64,000 bases of DNA from Shewanella mangrovi (GCF_000753795.1 NZ_JPEO01000002.1:372001-436000); one strand, 5' to 3'. Shown: positions 45,659 through 54,550, counted from the first letter of the stretch. Notes: generated by a model from the sequence alone, not told the origin. Program-made: numbers and translations.

Positions 45659-47056
45659 TTAGTGGTTATACATCTTGTAGATTGCATTGCCAAAGACGTC
45701 TTCAGCAGCTTCCAATATACCTTCCGCAATGGTGGGATGACCGTGGATGGTATCCACAATGTCATCGATTGTGGCATTTAAGTTCAACGCTAGCGCGGCC
45801 TCATGGATCATGTCGCTCGCTCTTGGGCCCAAGATGTGCAGCCCAAGTACTCGATTGGTTGTCGTATCAACAACAAATTTAACCGTGCCGCGCTGCTGAA
45901 CAATCATCGTTTTCGCATTAACAGCCAAATCGGCTTTACCAATTTTGATATGAGAGAAACGCTTACTGGCAGCGCTTTCAGTCAGTCCGACTGTAGCGAA
46001 TTCTGGGCTCGTATAAACACAGGCAGGGACAGCTAAATCGTTAAAGGGCTCTAGTATGTCGCCCGTAATGTTTTTAGCGGCAATCATGGCATGTTTAAAG
46101 GCAACATGTGCCAGCATATAACCGCCGGTGCAGTCACCAATGGCATAAATATGAGGCACATTGGTTTGCATATAGCGGTTAACCGCAATCGCACCATTTT
46201 CGATTTGCACGCGAGTATGCTCTAAGCCAAATCCGTGGACTAATGGTTTTCGCCCGACGGCCATCAATACCTTTTCGGCCTTGATTGACTTAAGTTCACC
46301 TGCAATATCAAAGCCTACGTTTAATTGCCCAGAGCTTTGTTCAATTTGAGCAACACGTGCAGAGGTGTAGATATCAATCCCTTCTTCAACAAGCTCTGCA
46401 GCAAGTTGACTCGAAAGCTCTGCATCCATATGCGGTAAAATATTATCGCAAGCTTCAATGATCGAAACTTTTGCACCTAAGCGACTCATTAACTGACCAA
46501 ATTCGACACCGATAACACCACCACCAATAACAACAAGAGCCTCTGGCACCTGGGAGAGTGATAGCGCATCGTCACTGGTGATCACATTCGGAAGATTGGC
46601 GCCAGTGATAGGAATCGATGAAGGAATAGAACCTGTAGCAAGAATCAGCTTATCAAAATCGATAAGTATCGTTTCACCGTTGTTCAATACTACAGAGGCT
46701 TGTTTTTCTGAGACTAACTCAGCAGTTCCATAAACAACCTCAACCCCTTTACTACTGACAATGGCATTAACACCTTCAGTAATGGTGTTGATGATCTCAT
46801 TTTTGCGTCGCTGCAATGCTTCGATGTCGACTGAAGCGTTATCGACTTTCAATCCTATTGCCGCGGCATGTTGCAACTCATAATAAACATCCGTGGTATG
46901 CAATAGTGTTTTTGTGGGAATGCAGCCTTGATGCAAACAGGTTCCACCCAATTTGTACTTCTCGACCACAATTGCGCTCGCACCATATTCTACAGCCTTG
47001 ATTGCTGCGACATGCCCTCCGGGACCACCACCAATAACAAGAACGTCAGTTTTCAT
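45659..47056 (-). CDS. Dihydrolipoamide dehydrogenase-like pyridine nucleotide-disulfide oxidoreductase
   Basis: 465 residues from ATG 47056 with AGGAG upstream; the frame extends 22 codons further without similarity. FAD-binding GGGPGGHVAAIKA, redox disulfide C40-x4-C45 in GGTCLHQGCIPTKT, NAD motif GGGVIGVEFG, the second FAD motif YAIGDCTGGYMLAH, and the dimer-interface catalytic HGHPTIAEGI (His and Glu) are all present. That fits E3 of 2-oxoacid dehydrogenases, yet no E1/E2 or glycine-cleavage genes adjoin it. Its neighbours are sulfur/thiol-type genes, so another disulfide substrate is possible. Confidence 0.93.
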   Translation of the reverse strand: MKTDVLVIGGGPGGHVAAIKAVEYGASAIVVEKYKLGGTCLHQGCIPTKTLLHTTDVYYELQHAAAIGLKVDNASVDIEALQRRKNEIINTITEGVNAIVSSKGVEVVYGTAELVSEKQASVVLNNGETILIDFDKLILATGSIPSSIPITGANLPNVITSDDALSLSQVPEALVVIGGGVIGVEFGQLMSRLGAKVSIIEACDNILPHMDAELSSQLAAELVEEGIDIYTSARVAQIEQSSGQLNVGFDIAGELKSIKAEKVLMAVGRKPLVHGFGLEHTRVQIENGAIAVNRYMQTNVPHIYAIGDCTGGYMLAHVAFKHAMIAAKNITGDILEPFNDLAVPACVYTSPEFATVGLTESAASKRFSHIKIGKADLAVNAKTMIVQQRGTVKFVVDTTTNRVLGLHILGPRASDMIHEAALALNLNATIDDIVDTIHGHPTIAEGILEAAEDVFGNAIYKMYNH

Positions 47057-47337
47057 AATGACTCCTAAGTTACAATACAATATTCTATAAATCTGTAGAT
47101 TATTAGAGCATTGGAAATACAACTTAGTAAGTCGTTTTATGCAGATTAGCGTAAGGGGTCACAATCAATGTGCTGAATGGTACGTATATCTACATGATTT
47201 ATTTGAACTTAATCAATTAAGTCAGCTTGAATTAAAACATCATCAGCAATGATGTCATTCAACATCGGTTAGCAGCGAGCACGGTTAGCTAAACTCAAAT
47301 ATTTAAAATATAAATCATAAAGTTAGAAGGTTTACAC

Positions 47338-47829
47338 ATGGAAAATATCATACTGTTTTGTTTGTTAGTGGGGATTGGTTCAACAGTGATCCTCGATATT
47401 TGGGTCACTGTCGTTGAAAAAGTGCTAGGGATCCCACCGACCAATTGGGGCATTGTGGGTCGTTGGCTATTGGGAATTCCGAAGGGCAAATTAGTCGTCG
47501 ATGCAAGCGATACTTCCGCCCCAACATTTATCGAAAAAGCATTAGGCTGGATTTTCCATTACGCTATCGGTATCGGATATGCGGTGCTGATCATTTTGTT
47601 TTTTGGAGCGGGCTTTATTGATAATCCAACCGTTCTACCAATTTTCGTGGTTGGCTTAGTACTGAGTACCTTAGCCGGGCTGGCGATTTTAATGCCGGGA
47701 TTAGGTGCCGGATTTATGGGGCGCTTGCTGCCGGAATGGACCCCAATGTTTATCTATCTAGTCGTCGCGCATACCGTATTTAGCATTGGGCAATATGGCT
47801 TCGCCATGCTGTTTGTCTATCTTAATTAA
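47338..47829 (+). CDS. DUF2938 family membrane protein
   Basis: 163 residues with four to five membrane helices. The start VGIGSTVILDIWVTVVEKVLGIPPTNWGIVGRWLLG and the later PGLGAGFMGRLLPEW are the family's conserved parts. Function is unknown. It is divergent from the flavoprotein gene with a 281-bp gap and convergent with the thioredoxin-CcdA-like gene, and ends at a hairpin shared with it. Confidence 0.88.
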   Translation: MENIILFCLLVGIGSTVILDIWVTVVEKVLGIPPTNWGIVGRWLLGIPKGKLVVDASDTSAPTFIEKALGWIFHYAIGIGYAVLIILFFGAGFIDNPTVLPIFVVGLVLSTLAGLAILMPGLGAGFMGRLLPEWTPMFIYLVVAHTVFSIGQYGFAMLFVYLN

Positions 47830-47838
47830 GAGCTTAAT

Positions 47839-47871
47839 GAGAGTGTGGTAGACATTCATTACCACACTCTC
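47839..47871. terminator. Bidirectional hairpin terminator
   Basis: A perfect 12-bp stem (GAGAGTGTGGTA / TACCACACTCTC) with loop GACATTCAT between the convergent DUF2938 and thioredoxin-like genes. There is no long T tract. Confidence 0.75.
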
Positions 47872-47879
47872 AACACACG

Positions 47880-49262
47880 TTACTTGGACACAAACTTCCT
47901 GATAGTGACAATAATAACGGTGAGCACAATCGACGTCACAATCAGCCCGATGGCTAATGACACACTTTGTAAGGCGGTTGGGTTAAAGGCCAGCATCCCC
48001 CCTAATCCCAGCATCATAATCCCAGACATAAGCTTCAGCGCCTGCCCTTCTTTTTCGGTCAATTTACGTTTACCCAGCGTCATACTAAATGCAATCACGA
48101 TGGCCAATAACGGAATAACATAGACCACGTTATAGAACACCAGATACATGATCCGCTCAAGCGATGGCAGGTTATGCATCGATAAAACGCTGGTGTAGAT
48201 CATCGGGAAACCAGCGGTACATAACAGCTCATAGGCATTGGCCAATATCGCAAGGATAGTGGTACTTGCAATCATGGTCGCAAGGCTGGACGCACTCGAT
48301 AGCTTGCCCATCCGCTTAATGAGACTGGTGCGATGCTCCGCCGTCATCGACAAGCTCACATCGCCCTTGGTGAGGAAGTACTCTTTAACGTTTATCACAC
48401 CCGCGACTAATGCCAAGATACCGGCAACTAAAATGATAGTGCCGCCGTCACTATCCGCACCCAATAATTGGAATATATTCAGCCACGCCGTCATGAATAA
48501 GAAATAGATAAACCCGGAAAAGAACACAAAAATCCCCCCGACCAGCAGCATGCGACGTTTACTTTTGGCATTCACCATTATCGAGAGTAAGAAGAGTAAT
48601 ACGAAGAAAGCACAAGGATTAAAAGCATCGACCCCTGCGAGTACCAGCGTCAAAAGCGGTAACGACACTTCATCAGGTGATATAACCCCAACCATCGGCA
48701 AGTCAACAGGTTGTACGTCATTGCTGCTCGAATCTGCATTATTGGTGTCAGTGCTACCACAATCACTTTCGCTATCAGCTGAACATGTCGCGAAGATATT
48801 GTCGCCATCATCTAACGCTGCTGAAGCTACTGCTGATGAAGTATCAGCATCATTTAACGTACCACCATAGTTTTCGTAGCAGCTTTTGAGTTTATCAGTC
48901 AGGTACTTACCTGTTACTTCATCACTGGAATAACCAATAATAGCCTTGCCGCATAAAGCGATAAACGGCACCGCGTTATTGGGGGAGTGCGTCATTTGCG
49001 CTAACTGGCGCCATGTATCTTCAGTACCTGGGTCGCCAATCTTGAAAGTATGCAATTCAATCCACGGATACTGTTTTACTAATCCATCTAAAAAAGGATG
49101 CGCTTCTTTGCAGTGAGGACATTTTTGCGACCACACAAAATAGACCGGAATTTTAATGCTGCCATCCACATCTACTTTTTTCCACTCGATCGTATTCGCA
49201 CCAAAAGCGTTAAATACAAAACAGTTCACAAGCACAAAGCCTGTTACCAACCACTTAAGCAT
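47880..49262 (-). CDS. Thioredoxin-like domain fused to a CcdA/DsbD-type membrane domain
   Basis: 460 residues from ATG 49262, with GAGG six bases upstream; a TTG nine codons earlier is less likely. A signal peptide (about 1-21) is followed by an extracytoplasmic thioredoxin-like domain with C48-P-H-C51, an Asp/Ser-rich linker with two Cys, and six or more membrane helices. In the membrane part, NPCAFFVLLFLLS and LLCTAGFP recall the paired cysteines of CcdA/DsbD. The domain order is thioredoxin first, unlike DsbD. It probably moves reducing equivalents across the inner membrane to periplasmic thiols; the partner is unknown. Confidence 0.85.
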   Translation of the reverse strand: MLKWLVTGFVLVNCFVFNAFGANTIEWKKVDVDGSIKIPVYFVWSQKCPHCKEAHPFLDGLVKQYPWIELHTFKIGDPGTEDTWRQLAQMTHSPNNAVPFIALCGKAIIGYSSDEVTGKYLTDKLKSCYENYGGTLNDADTSSAVASAALDDGDNIFATCSADSESDCGSTDTNNADSSSNDVQPVDLPMVGVISPDEVSLPLLTLVLAGVDAFNPCAFFVLLFLLSIMVNAKSKRRMLLVGGIFVFFSGFIYFLFMTAWLNIFQLLGADSDGGTIILVAGILALVAGVINVKEYFLTKGDVSLSMTAEHRTSLIKRMGKLSSASSLATMIASTTILAILANAYELLCTAGFPMIYTSVLSMHNLPSLERIMYLVFYNVVYVIPLLAIVIAFSMTLGKRKLTEKEGQALKLMSGIMMLGLGGMLAFNPTALQSVSLAIGLIVTSIVLTVIIVTIRKFVSK

Positions 49263-49328
49263 CCATGACCTCACAATTGTGTTAACCAAATGAAATTTAT
49301 ATAAAACAGAGGGAGTAACTCCGCCCGA

Positions 49329-49646
49329 CTAGTGCTTTTGCATCAAAATAAAATGCCCATGTAAACACTGCCCAAGGGCTCGTTTACACCATAAGCGATA
49401 GACCGGATAAGAGATGACCGAGCCGATAACTGAAAATAGAAACCCAATAAATCCATACATCATCGAGTAGAACCAAAACATTGCGACACCAGAATCGTCA
49501 TTGCTCCCGACGTGACTGATAACCAGATGAAGACCAATAGCAAATGCAACACCGACACCAAGGGATATCCAAATCGCTACTGTCATGAATGAAAGAAAAG
49601 ACAACTGTACCTTCGCTATATCACTGTATCTTTCTCGTATATCCAT
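49329..49646 (-). CDS. Small membrane protein of unknown function
   Basis: 105 residues, two hydrophobic helices (about 15-45, LSFLSFMTVAIWISLGVGVAFAIGLHLVIS, and about 55-80). The C-terminus is cytoplasmic-looking with RLWCKRALGQCLHGHFILMQKH. No family is recognised. It precedes the thioredoxin-CcdA-like gene on the same strand (66-bp gap), and the two may be cotranscribed. Confidence 0.6.
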   Translation of the reverse strand: MDIRERYSDIAKVQLSFLSFMTVAIWISLGVGVAFAIGLHLVISHVGSNDDSGVAMFWFYSMMYGFIGFLFSVIGSVISYPVYRLWCKRALGQCLHGHFILMQKH

Positions 49647-49948
49647 ACTGATGCACTTCCAACAGAATCGTTAATAAAATCTGAGTAAAATTTCTCTCTT
49701 TTTCGCAATACATTCTATTTATTATTAGAATGTATAAAGGGGGATTCTGGGTGAGATAAGTCCAATTTTCCGTGAGATTCGTCGAGAAGTTTCATATTAA
49801 CCAATGCTAATATCGGAGTGACTGGAGAGGAGAACGAGCAACTTGAGCACTAAGATAGATCTTGGTGTTTACGCAACAACGTCAACCTTCATACTGAACA
49901 ACACACCTTACTGGTATTGTGTTCATCAACACTTATTAGGGAGCGTAA
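49647..49948. promoter_or_regulatory. Divergent control region before the AraC-type regulator gene
   Basis: 302 bp with no plausible gene. It contains a perfect 10-bp inverted repeat ATACATTCTA / TAGAATGTAT (49708-49735, 8-nt spacer) and a direct repeat GTGAGATAAGTC (49751-49762) / GTGAGATTCGTC (49772-49783) with starts exactly 21 bp apart, the spacing expected for two AraC-type half-sites on one face of the helix. The direct repeat is 166 bp before the regulator start. Confidence 0.5.
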
Positions 49949-50881
49949 ATGAGTAGAAGCTACTCAACCCAAGATGTGCGAGCACAAGAAAGTTTCGACT
50001 ATTGGCAAGACTTAGTCGAAAACACCTACGTGTCATCAACCAACAATAAGAACCTTACCGAGGGCAAGTTCTCAGGGGAGTTAAAGGTCAAAAGCTTGGG
50101 TGCTAGAGCTTTGATTACTCGTATAAAATCCACGCCGATGGAATACCGTGAAACTCTTGAAGGTAAAAGAACAGACGATTATTTCATATGCTTATCACTG
50201 TGCCCTAAAGCACACCTTTCACAAAATGACCAAACTTCGACGCAGCTAGCGGGGGACATAGTACTCTATGATAATCGCTTGCCTTTTTGCTACTCATTTC
50301 CTGAGGGCGATAACCAGATTGTGATTTCGTTACCACACGCTGTATTAACTGAACAGTTACCAGACGTAGAGTTATATCTGAATAAAACCCTGAGCAGTTG
50401 TTCGCCGTTAGGGAGATTTGTTGGCACCATGATTCAGCAAGCGTGGGAAAATGACGAGCTAGAAGAGATATTTGGTGACCAAATATTGAATGCGATCTTG
50501 GCACTATTGAAAGCGGCCTACCACGCTGCTACACCATCGACGTTAGGGGAAGTGCAACAATATCGTCGTGACACCCTTACACTCGCAAAGCAGTACATCC
50601 AAAACCACTTAGGTGAGACTTCATTATCTGTTGAGACAATTTCTCTTCAGTTACATATGTCCGCTAGAACGCTGAGTCGTTTGTTTTCTCGTGATAATAC
50701 CTCTGTGATGCGTTGGGTATGGCAGCAAAGACTACAGGCATGCCATCGCGTTCTATTGAGTCAGCAAGATACGCCGATTAGTGATATCGCTTACCAGTTT
50801 GGATTTTCGAATCTTTCACACTTCAACAAGCTATTTAAGGACAAATACGGCATAACGCCAACAGAATTACGCCAACAATAG
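49949..50881 (+). CDS. AraC-family transcriptional regulator
   Basis: 310 residues. The N-terminal about 190 residues are a cupin-like AraC-binding-like domain (KSLGARALITRIKSTPMEYRETLEGKRTDDYFICLSL). The C-terminal part has two helix-turn-helices, with SLSVETISLQLHMSARTLSRLFS and PISDIAYQFGFSNLSHFNKLFKDKYGITPTELR. The 147-bp gap downstream carries a further inverted repeat, and the quinone reductase and arginase-like genes follow on the same strand. They are the obvious candidate targets. Confidence 0.93.
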   Translation: MSRSYSTQDVRAQESFDYWQDLVENTYVSSTNNKNLTEGKFSGELKVKSLGARALITRIKSTPMEYRETLEGKRTDDYFICLSLCPKAHLSQNDQTSTQLAGDIVLYDNRLPFCYSFPEGDNQIVISLPHAVLTEQLPDVELYLNKTLSSCSPLGRFVGTMIQQAWENDELEEIFGDQILNAILALLKAAYHAATPSTLGEVQQYRRDTLTLAKQYIQNHLGETSLSVETISLQLHMSARTLSRLFSRDNTSVMRWVWQQRLQACHRVLLSQQDTPISDIAYQFGFSNLSHFNKLFKDKYGITPTELRQQ

Positions 50882-50974
50882 CGTGTTACAGTCAATCTGT
50901 CCTTTTTAGCAAAGAATTTGACCACCACAGAATAACGGTGCAAGCAACGCTCACTGCATTATGTATTGCATGAC

Positions 50975-50992
50975 ATTGCCATAATTGGCAAT
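50975..50992. promoter_or_regulatory. Inverted repeat before the quinone reductase gene
   Basis: ATTGCC-ATAATT-GGCAAT is a 6-bp inverted repeat, and ATTGC also recurs 10 bp upstream (50965-50969). It lies 36 bp before the start of the quinone reductase gene. It is a candidate operator or promoter element. Confidence 0.4.
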
Positions 50993-51028
50993 ACGTTAGC
51001 TCTAAATCAACAGCGGTGGATAGATACA

Positions 51029-52015
51029 ATGCAAGCACTAGTCGTAACACAATTTGGCGAAACGCCTGCCATGCAGATTGAAACTCGTGTAATCCCGCAA
51101 GCTAAACCGGGGTACTCCTTGCTCAAAATGCATGCAGCCACGGTAAACCCATTATCCAATCAAATTCGTTTAGGTGCTGTTCCTACTGCCCAAGCCCCTC
51201 TCGTACTCAGTAATGATGGCTCAGGTACAGTTGTCAGCAGCGAAAAATTTACAGATGGTCAGCAGGTCGCGGTCTATGGTGGCGGCTCATTAGGCATCAC
51301 TGAAGATGGCTTGCAGCAAGAATATGCCTTGGTTGCAAACAAATGGATTGTACCGTTGCCAGAGGGAGTCAGCCTAGATGATGCCGCAGCACTCCCCATT
51401 AACTATGTTTCGGCTTATCAAGCCATCCATCGCGTTGGACAGTTACAACCGGGTCAAGTTGCTCTCGTATCTGGGGCAACAGGCTCTCTAGGGCATGCGC
51501 TTATTCAACTTATCAATGTGATGGGCGCCGTGCCAATTGCTATTGTTTCGACTTCAGCCAAAGTTGCAAATGCTGCTCGCTCGGGAGCTCATGCCGTTAT
51601 TGATTTGTCGGCCCATAACCTAATTGAACAGGCACATGAATTGACTAATGGTAAAGGTGCCGACTTTGCGTTTGATACGGTAGCTGGGGAACTACTTGGC
51701 CCCATGCTGAAGTCGCTAAAAACGAGAGGTACATTGGTAGCGATAGGTTTTGCAGGAGGTGTAACCCCTGCCATCGACATCGTTGATGTTGTTGTTCACG
51801 AGAAAAAACTACTAGGATTTGATGCGCACCTCGAAACTGATGCAGATGTCGCTACCACATTTGATGAACTTAATCGTTTATTAGTCCTTAACAAAATTAA
51901 GCCGCGTATAGACAGCAAATTTCCATTGGCAGAATACCATCAAGCATACAGCCATCTGATGTCACGTAAGGCTCAAGGCACCATTCTTCTCACATTCAAT
52001 AGTTCGCAGGAGTAG
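51029..52015 (+). CDS. Zinc-independent alcohol dehydrogenase / quinone oxidoreductase family protein
   Basis: 328 residues from ATG 51029 preceded by GGTGGA; the frame is open 21 codons further upstream without family likeness. The MDR pattern is visible: N-terminal VVTQFGETPAMQIE, the AALPINYVSAYQAIHRVGQLQPGQ catalytic/cofactor border, the NADPH motif VSGATGSLGHALIQL and the C-terminal FPLAEYHQAYSHLMSRKAQGTILL. No structural zinc Cys cluster is present. It likely reduces quinones or enones with NADPH. It is 4 bp ahead of the arginase-like gene. Confidence 0.9.
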   Translation: MQALVVTQFGETPAMQIETRVIPQAKPGYSLLKMHAATVNPLSNQIRLGAVPTAQAPLVLSNDGSGTVVSSEKFTDGQQVAVYGGGSLGITEDGLQQEYALVANKWIVPLPEGVSLDDAAALPINYVSAYQAIHRVGQLQPGQVALVSGATGSLGHALIQLINVMGAVPIAIVSTSAKVANAARSGAHAVIDLSAHNLIEQAHELTNGKGADFAFDTVAGELLGPMLKSLKTRGTLVAIGFAGGVTPAIDIVDVVVHEKKLLGFDAHLETDADVATTFDELNRLLVLNKIKPRIDSKFPLAEYHQAYSHLMSRKAQGTILLTFNSSQE

Positions 52016-52019
52016 CAAT

Positions 52020-52898
52020 ATGAGCAGTTCAAATACCTTAAGACTCGTTTTCCCTCAATGGCAGGGAGGTAACAATGCTCCCTATTATTTTGGTGCGCAA
52101 CTCCTAAACTGGCTAGCGCCAGCTCCTCAAGGCGTTGTTGAACACGTTGACGTCGAACAGCCTACCGAACAGCCATTGAAAAATGAAAATGGACTAATGG
52201 GACGTCAAGCGTTGCTCAATCAACTCAAGGATGCTCGTGCGAAAATTGATAAGCATGCACCTGACAGTATTGTAATTCTTGGTGGTGATTGCCTTGTTGA
52301 TTTGGCACCGTTTGCGTACCTCAATGAAAAATACGATGGTGAACTTGCCGTACTCTGGGTTGATGCACATCCAGACATTCTGACTCCAGAGCAATTTGAG
52401 CATGCTCATGCGCAAGTCTTGGGTAACTTATTAGGTCACGGTGACAGTGATTTTACCGCACATGTTAAGCAACCGCTCAAGCCTGAGAACGTATGCTATT
52501 TAGGTGTCAATGATGCGACAGAGTGGGAACAACAACGGATGCAGACGCTTGGTCTGAAAAACATTAGTCCAACACAGCTTGCTGAAGAAGGTAGTGAGCC
52601 TCTATTAGCTTGGTTTAAAGCCACAGGTGCTAAACATTTGGCCATTCACTTGGATCTAGATGTATTAGACCCAAATCTATTTCGTGGGTTGCTATTTGCC
52701 AATACTGATTACGCTGAAGGTGCTTTAGACGGCATAGCACAAGGTAAGTTGAGCATACGTCAGGTTGTTGATGCATTGGCTGATGTTAGCAAAGTGAGCC
52801 AAGTCGTTGGTCTAGGTATTACAGAGCATTTACCATGGGATGCATTAGCCCTGAAACAGATGATGGAGCAGTTGCCATTAATTGGTGTGACCCATTAA
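52020..52898 (+). CDS. Arginase/agmatinase-fold protein with altered metal site
   Basis: 292 residues. The ureohydrolase core is visible as LGGDCLVDLAPF (residues 88-98), LWVDAHPDI (D115, H117, D119) and HLDLDVLDPNLF (D212, D214, D217). The family's first Mn ligand His in GGDH is replaced by C91. The remaining ligands are intact, so one metal may still bind. No arginine or agmatine pathway genes are next to it, and substrate is unknown. It is 4 bp after the quinone reductase gene, hence an operon with it. Confidence 0.87.
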   Translation: MSSSNTLRLVFPQWQGGNNAPYYFGAQLLNWLAPAPQGVVEHVDVEQPTEQPLKNENGLMGRQALLNQLKDARAKIDKHAPDSIVILGGDCLVDLAPFAYLNEKYDGELAVLWVDAHPDILTPEQFEHAHAQVLGNLLGHGDSDFTAHVKQPLKPENVCYLGVNDATEWEQQRMQTLGLKNISPTQLAEEGSEPLLAWFKATGAKHLAIHLDLDVLDPNLFRGLLFANTDYAEGALDGIAQGKLSIRQVVDALADVSKVSQVVGLGITEHLPWDALALKQMMEQLPLIGVTH

Positions 52899-53385
52899 TC
52901 ATAATTGACAGTTATTCATCTGGTAACCGGTGGGTTGGCAGGATCTTCATTGAATGTCCTGCCAATCAATTTGCTTAGATATAAGCGTTAAGATCAAAGC
53001 CTAATCCAGCAGCCCATGTCCTTACAATATGCCTTTAAGAAGTGTGTAACTGAATGGTCTTTCACTGTGGGTGATCTGATCCAGTTATAGTGGACACTTT
53101 GTATCATTACTAAAAGTTGGTCAATGTCTTAGAGATCAAGAGCGTGGCAGGACATGGTGCCAACTCTGAATGGGGCAAAACGATGTCATACACACCCAGG
53201 CCATAAATCCCTGCCCTATCAGTTTTTCTCTAGCAAACCTATAACGGTGCACATTCTCTGTTAGAGAGTAGATGCTCACATAAATGGCAATAAGCCACAT
53301 ATCACAGTGATTTTTGCTGAAATATCAGTAACACTTGTCCCGTTAGCACTCATTGTTTTGCATTAAATTCACACTAGGAAAAAAG
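52899..53385. other. 487-bp intergenic region with hairpin and repeat-like debris
   Basis: The first part holds TTGGCAGGA / TCCTGCCAA (52935-52965), a hairpin that could end the arginase-like transcript. Further on, ATAGTGGACACTTTGTA around 53085-53105 and TGTTAGAGAGTAG near 53260 look like unattached repeat ends, but I cannot tie them to an element. The region has no open reading frame worth annotating. Confidence 0.4.
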
Positions 53386-54024
53386 ATGGACGTTGTTGAT
53401 ATAGACACATGGAAACGCAAAGAGCACTTTATGTTCTTTAAAGATATGGACTCGCCATTTTTTAATCTTTGTTTTGATCTCGACATTACCCCGCTGTATC
53501 AACACATCAAACAGCATAAGTTGCCGTTTTATCACGCCTTAATTTATTACGTGATGGATTGCGTCAATCGCGTTGAAGCGTTCAAATATCGCTACGACAG
53601 TGAAAATGTGGTCAAGCATGATGTCCTCCATCCCTCTTTCACCGTGTTGAATAGTGAAGATGAGCTATTCAAAATCATCACTGTCCTTAACACTAACAAC
53701 TTCCAGCAATTTCTATGTGACTGTCGCGAGCGAACCACCTCACAAAACTCGATGATTGACACTGAACTGCAAAAGCGCAGTGACCTTATCTATATCACCT
53801 CGATTCCTTGGATCAGTTTTACCAGTATTTCGCATCCCATTAAGCTAGAGAAGTTTGATGCCGTACCTAGGATCGCCTGGGGAAAATACAAAAAAGAGCA
53901 GAACAAGGTGCTGCTACCCTTTTCGGTTCAAGCCCATCACGCGTTTATTGATGGCATTCACATTAGCAAGCTAAAAGATGTCATAGAGCAAAACATGGAT
54001 AATCTCGATCACATTTTTGGCTAA
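53386..54024 (+). CDS. Chloramphenicol acetyltransferase-family acyltransferase
   Basis: 212 residues from ATG 53386 with AGGAAAAA upstream; the frame extends 11 codons further to a TTG at 53353. The catalytic signature is in PFSVQAHHAFIDGIHISKL: H184-H185-x-x-x-D189-G190, matching the CAT HHxxxDG motif. The overall length matches CAT (about 215). Members acetylate chloramphenicol or unknown acceptors, and similarity alone does not establish resistance. It is the first gene of a run of short plus-strand genes. Confidence 0.88.
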   Translation: MDVVDIDTWKRKEHFMFFKDMDSPFFNLCFDLDITPLYQHIKQHKLPFYHALIYYVMDCVNRVEAFKYRYDSENVVKHDVLHPSFTVLNSEDELFKIITVLNTNNFQQFLCDCRERTTSQNSMIDTELQKRSDLIYITSIPWISFTSISHPIKLEKFDAVPRIAWGKYKKEQNKVLLPFSVQAHHAFIDGIHISKLKDVIEQNMDNLDHIFG

Positions 54025-54054
54025 ACGACCGAGCTAAGCAGAGGAGTCTTCACT

Positions 54055-54432
54055 GTGATTTCACACCTAGATCATTTGGTACTCACCGTGGCCAATATCG
54101 ACACAACCATTAATTTCTATACCGACGTGTTGGGGATGAAACTGGAGCGCTTTGGTGACGCAAGGGTGGCACTTAAGTTTGGCTCGCAAAAGATAAACCT
54201 GCACCAGCGCGGCAAGGAGTTTGAGCCCAAAGCCCACGTCGCCACTCCAGGTTCAGCTGATTTATGCTTTATCAGCAGCGTACCGATTGCTGATGCGTTA
54301 AAACAGGTCACAGACAAAGGCGTTAGCATTATCGAAGGCATTGTGCCGCGCACCGGCGCTAATGGGCCAATTCAGTCGTTTTATTTTAGAGATCCTGACA
54401 ACAATCTTATTGAGCTTTCAAGTTACTCGTAA
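54055..54432 (+). CDS. VOC/glyoxalase-family protein
   Basis: 125 residues from GTG 54055 with GAGGAG well placed upstream. Family features: HLDHLVLTVANIDTTINFYTDVLGMKLERF at the N-terminus, KINLHQRG in the middle and FYFRDPDNNLIELSSYS with the metal-ligand Glu at the end. It is a single-module protein of about 125 residues, typical for a homodimer with two metal sites. The substrate is unknown. It follows the CAT-like gene by 30 bp. Confidence 0.92.
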   Translation: MISHLDHLVLTVANIDTTINFYTDVLGMKLERFGDARVALKFGSQKINLHQRGKEFEPKAHVATPGSADLCFISSVPIADALKQVTDKGVSIIEGIVPRTGANGPIQSFYFRDPDNNLIELSSYS

Positions 54433-54494
54433 TGCATTTGGCAACGTCAACGCCAGATAAAAGCGCAGCCCCGGCTGCAATGAGCATCCTACTC

Positions 54495-54550
54495 AAGCTC
54501 AGCTGACCACTAACCGCTACGGGCGTATGGCTTGAACTTAGGCTGAGCTT
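54495..54550. repeat. Spaced inverted repeat between VOC and GNAT genes
   Basis: AAGCTCAGC (54495-54503) and GCTGAGCTT (54542-54550) are exact complements 38 bp apart, in a gap of 223 bp. A GCAGCC-CC-GGCTGC stem (54465-54478) lies just before. They might be transcript hairpins; none carries a T tract. Confidence 0.45.

Noticed and set aside
45659..47056. Component of a 2-oxoacid dehydrogenase complex
   Set aside because: No E1, E2 or lipoyl-domain gene is nearby, so it was left as an orphan flavoprotein.
53075..53110. IS-like remnant with ATAGTGGACACTTTGTA
   Set aside because: It recalls ends of some IS3-type elements, but nothing else supports it and I could not match it to a named element.
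53386..54024. Chloramphenicol resistance gene
   Set aside because: The catalytic motif is CAT-like, but many chromosomal relatives do not confer resistance, and this cannot be read from sequence.
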